Source: Chloroflexota bacterium (lineage in GTDB: Bacteria; Chloroflexota; Dehalococcoidia; Lucifugimonadales; VGZR01). Taken from it: a DNA stretch of 6,319 bases. The stretch covers positions 1-6,319 of the forward strand of contig JAQBWG010000117.1 of NCBI GenBank assembly GCA_027625225.1. The letters are read 5' to 3'. The translations under genes were made by a program, and so were the position numbers. The notes under the pieces were generated by a model that made no database searches, was not told where the DNA came from, and saw only the letters and a program-made list of their open reading frames with translations. Positions 1-6,009 of the stretch are shown piece by piece (within the stretch, counting starts at the first letter, position 1; each line of letters begins with the position of its first letter).

Positions 1-120
1 CGCCACGGCGATGACTACGCCTTCCAGGGTCTCGGAGCCTGCCGTTTCGTGCCGCTCATCGGCGAGGACGCTTGGTCTCCCGAAGAAATCCGTGACCGGT
101 CTGAAGGATTCAATCAGTAG
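1..120 (+). CDS. C-terminal fragment of an unrecognised protein
   Basis: Frame 1 is open from the left edge to a TAG at 118-120 and gives 39 residues, ending in ...RDRSEGFNQ. The third codon positions are strongly biased to C and G, as in a real gene. The fragment has a mixed hydrophobic stretch (around CRFVPLIG) and then a charged tail (WSPEEIRDR), which looks like the end of a soluble globular protein. I do not recognise the family and the start lies outside the window. It runs in the same direction as gatB but is separated from the gatB start by 107 bases holding a likely promoter, so it probably belongs to a different transcription unit. I am fairly sure it is coding and make no claim on function. 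Confidence 0.65.
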   Translation, partial: RHGDDYAFQGLGACRFVPLIGEDAWSPEEIRDRSEGFNQ

Positions 121-161
121 GCCGGTTATCCCATAAAAGGCCGCTAAACGGGCTATTTGAT

Positions 162-191
162 TTCACTGTTTTGTAGCCGTCCTGCTATACT
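162..191 (+). promoter_or_regulatory. Probable sigma70-type extended -10 promoter for gatB
   Basis: A TATACT hexamer at 186-191 is preceded by TG at 183-184, giving the extended -10 form TGnTATACT. A weak -35, TTCACT (162-167, four of six matches to TTGACA), sits 18 bases upstream. The predicted start of transcription is near 198, leaving a leader of about 30 nt that contains the gatB ribosome binding site. The site lies in the only sizeable intergenic gap upstream of the plus-strand block, so it could drive gatB, yvcK, secG and the SAM hydrolase gene. It is a motif match only. Confidence 0.45.
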
Positions 192-218
192 TATGATGTC
201 GAAACAGGCTTGATTTTC

Positions 219-223
219 GAGGG
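219..223 (+). promoter_or_regulatory. Ribosome binding site deciding the gatB start
   Basis: GAGGG lies 5 nt (counted from GAGG) upstream of a GTG codon at 228. The longer reading, from TTG at 210, has no Shine-Dalgarno sequence and would begin only about 12 nt after the predicted transcription start. The GTG is therefore the better start. Confidence 0.6.
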
Positions 224-227
224 ATAT

Positions 228-1718
228 GTGACTACAACAACCGCGACCGACTATGAAGTAGTGATTGGGCTGGAAGTCCATTCCCAGCTTCTCACCCAGA
301 GCAAGATGTTTTGCTCGTGTAGCGCCGGTTATCAGCAAGCAGAACCCAATACCGTCGTCTGTCCCGTGTGCATGGGAATGCCGGGCGTTCTTCCTGTAGT
401 GAACCGCAAGGCGGTGGAGTTCGTGATGAAGACGGGCCTGGCGCTGAACTGCGAGATTGCACCGTATACACGCTTCGACCGCAAGAACTATCCCTACCCC
501 GACCTGATGAAGGGGTACCAGATTTCCCAGCAGGCGCTTCCCATCGCGTCGAACGGCTGGCTTGAGGTTACTACCGAAGATGTTGTCACAAAGATTCGCA
601 TCAACCGAGTGCACCTGGAAGAGGACGTCGCCAAGCTGTCGCATCTCACCGGCTCAAACGGGGAGACGTACAGCCTTATGGACATCAATCGGGCCGGTGT
701 GCCGCTCATGGAGGTTGTGAGTGAGCCGGACATGCGCTCCGCCGAGGAGGCCCGTGCCTATCTCATCCAACTTCGCTCCATACTGCGCTATATTGGCGTT
801 TCGACCGCCAACATGGAAGAGGGCAGCTTCCGGTGCGACGCGAACATCAGCGTACGACCAAGGGGTTCTTCGGAGCTTGGCTCTAAGGTAGAGGTCAAGA
901 ACGTCAACAGCTTCAAGTATGTGTACGAGGCGCTGAAATATGAGACGGAGCGACAGGTTAAGCAGGCCCGTGAAGGACAGCGTATCGTCCAGGAGACGCG
1001 CGGCTGGGTAGAAGGCAAGAATGTGACTGCGTCCCAACGGACGAAAGAAGAAGCGAACGATTACCGGTACTTCCCTGAGCCCGATCTGCCGCCTATCGAG
1101 ATAAGCCGGGAGTGGATGCAGGAGGTGAAGGCGTCTCTTCCTGAGTTGCCAAAGGCCAGGGAGGAGCGGTTCGTCACGGAGTATGGGCTATCCGAATACG
1201 ATGCTTCGCAGCTTACCGCCTCGAAGTCCATGGCCGATTATTTTGAAGGTGTTTTGGGTGTCAAGTCGCTATTAGGAGATGCATTAGCGAGCCGTGCAAA
1301 GGCGATAAGTAACTGGTTTCTGAGTGAACTTTCGAGATTGCTAAACGAGACGGGCGGGGATATTGATACGGTCAAATTCGAGCCAGTTGCTTTGCACGAA
1401 CTGATCGATATGACAGATGCAGGGACGCTGAGCAGTACCATGGCCAAGACGGTTTTCGAGGAGATGTTCAAAACGGGCGAGTCGCCCAAGGCTATCGCCG
1501 AGGCAAAGGGTCTTGTGCAGATGAGCGATAACGATGCTATGGCGCCTGCGGCTGACGAAGCGATTGCATCCAATCCGAAAGCTGTCGAAGACTACATGAA
1601 GGGCAAGGAAACAGCGGTCAGGTTTTTGGTGGGACAGGTCATGCGCATTACGAAAGGCAAGGCGAACCCTCAGATGGCCGAAGAATTACTCTTGAAGAAA
1701 CTAGAAGCCTTTAAATAG
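228..1718 (+). CDS. gatB: Aspartyl/glutamyl-tRNA(Asn/Gln) amidotransferase subunit B
   Basis: GatB is the tRNA-binding and kinase subunit of GatCAB. The complex converts misacylated Glu-tRNAGln and Asp-tRNAAsn to Gln-tRNAGln and Asn-tRNAAsn in the cytoplasm. From the GTG start the protein has 496 residues, a usual length (about 470-500). Family motifs are present in order: GLEVHSQL (14-21), CPVCMGMPGVLPVVN (45-59), RKNYPYPDLMKGYQISQ (85-101), DINRAGVPLMEVVSEPDMR (152-170), MEEGSFRCDANISVRP (196-211), KVEVKNVNSF (220-229) and DYRYFPEPDLPP (278-289). E16, H18 and E131 fall where the metal and active-site residues of the kinase cradle are expected. C29, C31, C45 and C48 form a CxC...CxxC set that probably binds zinc, as in the cysteine-bearing GatB subgroup. 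Residues from about 350 to the end are the helical GatB/YqeY tail domain that contacts tRNA. No gatA or gatC is adjacent, so they must lie elsewhere. The gene appears intact. Confidence 0.97.
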   Translation: MTTTTATDYEVVIGLEVHSQLLTQSKMFCSCSAGYQQAEPNTVVCPVCMGMPGVLPVVNRKAVEFVMKTGLALNCEIAPYTRFDRKNYPYPDLMKGYQISQQALPIASNGWLEVTTEDVVTKIRINRVHLEEDVAKLSHLTGSNGETYSLMDINRAGVPLMEVVSEPDMRSAEEARAYLIQLRSILRYIGVSTANMEEGSFRCDANISVRPRGSSELGSKVEVKNVNSFKYVYEALKYETERQVKQAREGQRIVQETRGWVEGKNVTASQRTKEEANDYRYFPEPDLPPIEISREWMQEVKASLPELPKAREERFVTEYGLSEYDASQLTASKSMADYFEGVLGVKSLLGDALASRAKAISNWFLSELSRLLNETGGDIDTVKFEPVALHELIDMTDAGTLSSTMAKTVFEEMFKTGESPKAIAEAKGLVQMSDNDAMAPAADEAIASNPKAVEDYMKGKETAVRFLVGQVMRITKGKANPQMAEELLLKKLEAFK

Positions 1719-1721
1719 CCG

Positions 1722-3062
1722 ATGCACAATGGTTCCATGAATAATGGATATCTGAACGGAAACGGCAATAACGCGTCTCGATGGAGCAGTATTCGGAGGC
1801 TTCTTAGATGGGGCGTGGGCGTCAAGCGTTGGCTTGTTCTGGGTTCGCTGGGAGTCGGCATTCTGGCGCTGGGATTTGCGTACCTGCTTGTCAAAGTCTT
1901 CTCCGTCAGACCGTCTTCGGGCTTTCCTGCATCAATCGAAGCGATTGCGGGAATGGCCGTAGGGTTCGGATTGATTGGAATCTCACTTTACGGCTTGTAT
2001 CGTTCGCTAGGGCCGGTGCTTTTTGCAAATACGAGCTTAGAGAAATTCTCCCGCACGTTATCTACCAGGCGGAGCCGAGTGCGTGGCCCCAAAGTCGTGG
2101 CGATTGGGGGAGGAACGGGGCTGTCGGTGCTTCTTCGAGGACTGAAGGTGCATACCGACAATCTGTCCGCCATCGTGACGGTTGCAGATGACGGAGGGAG
2201 TTCCGGAAGACTTCGGAAAGAGTTGGGACTGCTTCCTCCGGGGGACTTCCGAAACTGCATTGTTGCCATGTCGGATACGGAAGATTTGATGACCAATCTT
2301 TTTCAGTATCGTTTCAAGCAAGGGGATTTAGAGGGGCATAGCTTCGGCAACCTCTTTATCGCAGCGATGACGGATGTCACGGGAAGCTTTGTTGATGCAT
2401 TGCATGAGTCGAGCCAGGTACTTGCGGTGAAAGGTCAGATTCTTCCCTCGACATTAACCGATATGCATTTGGCCGCGCGTATGAAGGATGGAACGGTTAT
2501 CAGAGGCGAATCGAGCATCACCAAAGCAGGCGGCGAGATAGATACGCTGTTCACGGAGCCGGCTGAACCGGTGGCTTATCCCTATGCGGTCGAGGCTATT
2601 CGGGAAGCGGATATTATCGTGATAGGGCCGGGCAGTTTATATACGAGTATTATGCCGAACTTGCTGGTTCCAGGAATTCAAGAAGCCATCAAGAGTGCGA
2701 ATGCTACCAAGATGTACGTGTGCAATGTGGCTACACAGGTAGGGGAAACGGATGGCTTCACGGTTTTTGAGCATGTCGAGGCATTGCAAAGGAATACGTT
2801 TGCCGAGATTGTGGATGTGGTTGTGGCGAATGGGACTCCACCCGCCGACCTGGGGCCGCAATTTTTCGGGAAGCCAGTTTTTCACGATGGCCGTCAGATA
2901 CCCAAGACACACTTGGTGCTGGCCGACGTTACGAATCCAGAACATTTGGTGAGACACGACTCCACCAAGCTAGCGAACGCCATTCTGGACGTGTATCATG
3001 GGAAGCGGAAAGTCAAAAATCTACCTGCGGGGCTAGCGACAGTTACACGATTGGTAAGCTAG
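1722..3062 (+). CDS. yvcK: Membrane-anchored YvcK/CofD-like protein (gluconeogenesis factor family)
   Basis: The 446-residue product has three parts. Residues 1-36 are an Asn/Gly-rich leader followed by a basic stretch (RRLLRW). Two hydrophobic segments follow at about 37-60 and 74-96. The YvcK (CofD-fold) domain runs from about 123 to the end. Domain motifs are IGGGTGLS (128-135), the signature VADDGGSSGRLR (154-165), PPGDFRN (172-178), EGHSFGNLF (204-212) and GPGSLYTSI (302-310). Bacillus YvcK binds UDP-sugars and is needed for growth on gluconeogenic carbon and for normal cell shape; no catalytic activity is established there. Soluble family members have roughly 320 residues, so the extra ~120 are the anchor. 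Basic residues on both sides of the hairpin suggest that both ends, including the YvcK domain, face the cytoplasm. The start is 3 nt after the gatB stop and lacks a good Shine-Dalgarno site, which suggests coupling to gatB. An ATG at 1737 is the alternative start. Confidence 0.92.
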   Translation: MHNGSMNNGYLNGNGNNASRWSSIRRLLRWGVGVKRWLVLGSLGVGILALGFAYLLVKVFSVRPSSGFPASIEAIAGMAVGFGLIGISLYGLYRSLGPVLFANTSLEKFSRTLSTRRSRVRGPKVVAIGGGTGLSVLLRGLKVHTDNLSAIVTVADDGGSSGRLRKELGLLPPGDFRNCIVAMSDTEDLMTNLFQYRFKQGDLEGHSFGNLFIAAMTDVTGSFVDALHESSQVLAVKGQILPSTLTDMHLAARMKDGTVIRGESSITKAGGEIDTLFTEPAEPVAYPYAVEAIREADIIVIGPGSLYTSIMPNLLVPGIQEAIKSANATKMYVCNVATQVGETDGFTVFEHVEALQRNTFAEIVDVVVANGTPPADLGPQFFGKPVFHDGRQIPKTHLVLADVTNPEHLVRHDSTKLANAILDVYHGKRKVKNLPAGLATVTRLVS

Positions 3063-3093
3063 AGCCCGGCAGGGACTACAGAATCTGCGATTC

Positions 3094-3097
3094 GGAG
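3094..3097 (+). promoter_or_regulatory. secG ribosome binding site
   Basis: GGAG lies 5 nt before the ATG at 3103. It directly follows a small inverted repeat, GAATC-TGC-GATTC (3081-3093), which could place a 5-bp hairpin against the site. It supports 3103 as the start. Confidence 0.6.
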
Positions 3098-3102
3098 ATA
3101 GC

Positions 3103-3318
3103 ATGGAGCGGGTCCTTCTTATCATACAAATCATCATTTCGATTACTCTTGTCACAATCATTTTGATGCAAGTACGCGGTCAGGGACAGAGTCTTTTCGG
3201 GTCTGCCGAGGGAGGCTATCGCACCCGGCGCGGGCTGGAGAAGAGCTTATTCCAGCTCACAGTCATCCTGATGGTTGTATTTCTGGCCATATCAATGATT
3301 GTAGTCCGGGTCTTCTAA
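3103..3318 (+). CDS. secG: Preprotein translocase subunit SecG
   Basis: SecG is the small accessory subunit of the SecYEG protein-conducting channel in the inner membrane and helps SecA-driven export. The 71-residue product has the typical SecG plan. A first transmembrane helix lies at about 4-23 (LLIIQIIISITLVTIILMQV). A polar Gly/Ser/Arg-rich loop follows at about 25-46, containing GQGQSLFGSAEGGYRTRRG. A second helix lies at about 49-69. The LMQVRGQGQSLFG segment matches the conserved end of helix 1 and the start of the loop in bacterial SecG. The length is normal for the shorter bacterial forms (about 70-80). The gene follows yvcK by 40 nt and precedes the SAM hydrolase gene by 30 nt, on the same strand. 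The family is small and weakly conserved, but the loop and two-helix pattern make the call secure. Confidence 0.9.
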   Translation: MERVLLIIQIIISITLVTIILMQVRGQGQSLFGSAEGGYRTRRGLEKSLFQLTVILMVVFLAISMIVVRVF

Positions 3319-3348
3319 ATCTCCGCAACTTCCGACGGGTTCGTTGCC

Positions 3349-4158
3349 ATGCCCGTGCCGTTGATTACTTTGACTACCGATTTCGGTACCCGCGATGGGT
3401 ACGTTGCCGCCATGAAGGGCGTGATTTTAGGCATTTGCCCCGAGGCGCACATCGTTGACGTTTCACACGATATTTCTCCACAGAATGTAGCGCAGGGTGC
3501 GTTCGTTCTGGACAATGCGGTGCAGTACTTCCCATCGGATGCGGTGCATGTCGCCGTAGTTGACCCAGGTGTAGGAACCAGCCGCCAGCCTATCGCATTG
3601 AGCACTTCGGCCGGATTTTTTATCGGCCCAGACAACGGGATTTTTACGCATGTGTTGAGACGGCTCGGACATATGACCGGTGCAGAGGTTCCTGAAGGTT
3701 GTAGTGCGGTGGTACTGGACAAAACGGAGTATTGGCGGCATCCGGTGAGCAATACCTTCCACGGCCGAGATATCTTCGCCCCGGTGGCTGCGCATCTGGC
3801 AAAAGGTGTGCCGATGGAGAAGCTAGGGAGCCCGATAGATAGCCTAGTAAGTCTTAAGCTTTCGCAGCCTTTTGTGCGGGGCAATCATGTCGAGGGCCGC
3901 ATTCTTCATGTTGATAGCTTTGGAAATCTCATATCGGATATTCCTGCGTCGCTGATTGATAGGGATGTGGTGTCGGTGAGGATAGCTGATAGAACCAACT
4001 CGGGTTTGAACGAGACGTACGGCGTGGGCGAGGGGTTGATGGCGCTTGTTGGCAGCCATGGGTATCTGGAAATCGCGTGGCGAAATGGCAGTGCGACGCA
4101 GCGATTGGATGCGGATGTCGGGGAGACGGTTGTGGTGGAGTTGAAGCGCGAGGCTTAG
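3349..4158 (+). CDS. S-adenosyl-L-methionine hydrolase (adenosine-forming), DUF62 / SAM hydroxide adenosyltransferase
   Basis: The product has 269 residues and belongs to the fluorinase/chlorinase/DUF62 superfamily. Housekeeping members split SAM into adenosine and L-methionine using water. The N-terminal domain (about 5-165) starts with ITLTTDFGTRDGYVAAMKG (6-24), where D11 is the usual ribose-contact position. It carries the Asp-Arg-His set of the hydrolase group: D72 in VDPGVG, R79 in SRQPI and H138 in NTFHGRDIFAP. GPDNG is at 93-97. The smaller C-terminal barrel domain (about 175-269) includes HVDSFGNL (187-194) and GSHGYLEIAWRNG (235-247). I see no insertion like the extra loop of bacterial fluorinases. 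The triad therefore favours the hydrolase over a halogenase. The ATG at 3349 has only a weak GACGGG upstream, and GTG at 3355 is an alternative start. The gene ends one base from the convergent cysS stop. The physiological role of this family is poorly defined. Confidence 0.92.
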   Translation: MPVPLITLTTDFGTRDGYVAAMKGVILGICPEAHIVDVSHDISPQNVAQGAFVLDNAVQYFPSDAVHVAVVDPGVGTSRQPIALSTSAGFFIGPDNGIFTHVLRRLGHMTGAEVPEGCSAVVLDKTEYWRHPVSNTFHGRDIFAPVAAHLAKGVPMEKLGSPIDSLVSLKLSQPFVRGNHVEGRILHVDSFGNLISDIPASLIDRDVVSVRIADRTNSGLNETYGVGEGLMALVGSHGYLEIAWRNGSATQRLDADVGETVVVELKREA

Positions 4159-4159
4159 C

Positions 4160-5533
4160 CTACGAGGGGCGGTATTTCCACGTCGTGCCTTCGGCAGAGT
4201 CTTCCAGATGCACGCCCAGATCGGCCAGCCGGTCGCGGACGTTATCAGCCAACTTAAACTGTTTGGCGTCGCGAAGGTCTTTCCGTGTCTGTATAAGCAG
4301 CTCGATGAATGCGTCGCCGTCGGTGGATGTGTGCTGGGCTTCCGCCGGTTTCAGGGCGAGGCCGAGTATACCGGACAGTTCTTGGAGGGTGGCGATGGCA
4401 TCGGAGATGTCCATCTTTTGCTCACGGCCACGCTGAATCTCACGGGCCAAGTCGAACAGTACGGCGATGGCCCGCGGGGTGTTGAGGTCGTCGTCCATGG
4501 CGGCGATGAAGCGTTCGCGGAAGGGCTTGGCCGACAATCTGTCGCCGTTCGCGGCAATGCCTTCGAGGGTGGCAGCGTTGCGGAGGCGCTCGACGGCGCG
4601 TTCCTGGGCGAGGATGTTTTCGTCGCTGTAGGTGAGCGGGCTGCGGTAATGCGAACTGATGAAGAAGAGGCGGAGGGCGTCGGTGGAGTACTGTTCAAGG
4701 GCGTCGCCGACGGCGACGATGTTGCCGAGGGACTTGCTCATCTTGTCGTCGCCAAGACGTAGCAGTCCGTTGTGCATCCAGATACGGGCGAACGGCATTT
4801 TGCCGGTGTAGGATTCGCTCTGGGCGATTTCGTTCTCGTGGTGGGGGAAGATGAGGTCGGAGCCGCCGCCGTGGATGTCGATGGTTTCGTCAAGGTAGGC
4901 GATGGACATGGCGCTGCACTCGATGTGCCAGCCGGGGCGACCGGCGCCCCAGGGGCTTTCCCAGGAAGGTTCGCCGGGTTTTTGGGCCTTCCATAGGGCG
5001 AAGTCCATGGGGTCTTCTTTTTTCTCGTTGATTTCAACCCGCGCGCCAGCCATGAGGCTGTCTTTGCCCCGTTTGCTGAGCTTGCCGTAGTCTTCATCTT
5101 TGGTTACGCGGAAGTAGACGTCGCCTTCGACGGGGTATGCGTAGCCGCGTTCGATGAGGCCGGAGATGAGGTCAAGTATCTTGGGCATTTCGCGGGTGGC
5201 ACGGGGGTAGATGTGTGCACGAAGCACGTTGAGCTTGGCCATTTCGGCCAGGTATCGTTTGATGTTGCGGTCCGCGAGCTCGGGTACGGTGATGTCCATT
5301 TTGGCCGCGGAGTTAATCATCTTGTCGTCTACGTCGGTGAAGTTTTCGACATGACGCACGCGGTGGCCTTTGAATTCGAGGTAGCGGCGCAAGACGTCGA
5401 AGATGACGCCGCGCATGGCGTGGCCGACGTGGGCGGGCGCATACGGTGTGATGCCGCACACGTACATGGTTATGGGGTCGTGTTCAGGGGCGAACTCTTC
5501 CTGCTCGCCGGACAGTGTGTTGTATAACTTCAT
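4160..5533 (-). CDS. cysS: Cysteinyl-tRNA synthetase
   Basis: This class I synthetase activates cysteine with ATP and loads it on tRNACys in the cytoplasm. At 457 residues it has the usual length (about 460). The HIGH-type motif is HVGH (35-38) and the second signature is KMSKS (264-268). The four zinc ligands that recognise the cysteine thiol are present: C26 (YVCGITPY), C206 (WHIECSAMS), H231 and E235 (PHHENEIAQSE). NFTDVDDKMI (64-73) is typical. The DALR helical-bundle domain begins near DALRLFFISS (285-294), and the end (DLGVHLEDSAEGTTWKYRP, 438-456) is the standard CysRS tail. The CGITPYAPAHVGHA region resembles the mycothiol ligase MshC, but the TDVDDK lysine, full DALR domain and C-terminal tail mark this as CysRS. 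Its ATG overlaps the ispF stop by 4 nt, and it is the last gene of the minus-strand operon. Confidence 0.97.
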   Translation of the reverse strand: MKLYNTLSGEQEEFAPEHDPITMYVCGITPYAPAHVGHAMRGVIFDVLRRYLEFKGHRVRHVENFTDVDDKMINSAAKMDITVPELADRNIKRYLAEMAKLNVLRAHIYPRATREMPKILDLISGLIERGYAYPVEGDVYFRVTKDEDYGKLSKRGKDSLMAGARVEINEKKEDPMDFALWKAQKPGEPSWESPWGAGRPGWHIECSAMSIAYLDETIDIHGGGSDLIFPHHENEIAQSESYTGKMPFARIWMHNGLLRLGDDKMSKSLGNIVAVGDALEQYSTDALRLFFISSHYRSPLTYSDENILAQERAVERLRNAATLEGIAANGDRLSAKPFRERFIAAMDDDLNTPRAIAVLFDLAREIQRGREQKMDISDAIATLQELSGILGLALKPAEAQHTSTDGDAFIELLIQTRKDLRDAKQFKLADNVRDRLADLGVHLEDSAEGTTWKYRPS

Positions 5534-6009
5534 AATCGCTCTAGTGTCGCGACGGCCAGGGCGGAGATGCCTTCGCCTCTGCCAATGAATCCCAGCCCGT
5601 CGGTGGATTTTGCCTTCAGGTTGACTTCGTTCTTTCCGATGCCGATAGCGTCCGCAAGTGCGGATGTAATGCGGTCAATGAACGGTGCCAGCCGTGGACG
5701 TTCGGCGACAATTGTAGCATCCACATACGTTGTCTTCCATCCGGCGTCTTTGGCAAGGCTTACGGCTTTTTGCAGCATCACGGTGCTGGCGATGCCGCGG
5801 TAGCGCTCGTCGCTGGATGGGAAGTGCTTGCCGATGTCACCCTGCCCGGCGCCGCCGAGGATGGCGTCAATGACGGCGTGGAGCAGTACGTCGCCGTCGC
5901 TATGTCCGGCTAGACCCTGCTCGTGGGGGACGCTGAAGCCGCCGAGGATGAGCGGGCGGCCCAGGACGAGCGGATGGACGTCGAAGCCGATGCCGGTGCG
6001 GACGCTCAT
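5530..6009 (-). CDS. ispF: 2-C-methyl-D-erythritol 2,4-cyclodiphosphate synthase
   Basis: IspF is a homotrimer that closes CDP-ME 2-phosphate into methylerythritol cyclodiphosphate with release of CMP, the fifth step of the MEP route to isoprenoids. The protein has 159 residues, the family's normal size. RTGIGFDVHPL (4-14) holds D10 and H12, and H44 (DVLLHAVIDA) is the third zinc ligand. GLAGHSDGDV (32-41), GDIGKHFP (57-64), DATIVAERP (97-105) and STDGLGFIGRGEGI (135-148) are the other family signatures, the last forming part of the CMP and phosphate pocket. The ATG is embedded in the ispD stop (ATGA) and the stop in the cysS start (ATGA), so the gene is probably translated by coupling. No defect is seen. 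Confidence 0.97.
   Translation of the reverse strand: MSVRTGIGFDVHPLVLGRPLILGGFSVPHEQGLAGHSDGDVLLHAVIDAILGGAGQGDIGKHFPSSDERYRGIASTVMLQKAVSLAKDAGWKTTYVDATIVAERPRLAPFIDRITSALADAIGIGKNEVNLKAKSTDGLGFIGRGEGISALAVATLERL

Noticed and set aside
121..153. Possible terminator hairpin after the first partial gene: GCCGGTT (121-127) against AACGGGC (147-153).
   Set aside because: The stem has a G-G mismatch and a 19-base loop and is followed by a mixed sequence, not a T-run. It is too weak to call.
153..644. A 163-codon minus-strand open frame covering the gatB start and promoter.
   Set aside because: It lies opposite clearly conserved GatB motifs and has no recognisable domain, so it is a shadow frame.
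3063..3102. A SAM riboswitch or other structured RNA upstream of secG and the SAM hydrolase gene.
   Set aside because: The gaps are only 40 and 30 bases, far too short for a known SAM riboswitch, and show only five-base stems.
3349..4158. A fluorinase or chlorinase instead of a SAM hydrolase.
   Set aside because: The D-R-H set is present and no fluorinase-like loop insertion is visible. The housekeeping gene context also does not suggest halometabolite synthesis.
4208..4762. A 184-codon plus-strand open frame opposite cysS.
   Set aside because: It is antisense to a conserved, motif-complete cysS. It is Gly/Val/Ala-rich, as expected for a mirror frame of a GC-rich gene, and shows no known motif.
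5384..5470. Annotation of the cysS gene as mshC (mycothiol ligase).
   Set aside because: The DALR and C-terminal tRNA-binding parts and the TDVDDK motif are those of CysRS. MshC is shorter and lacks that tail.
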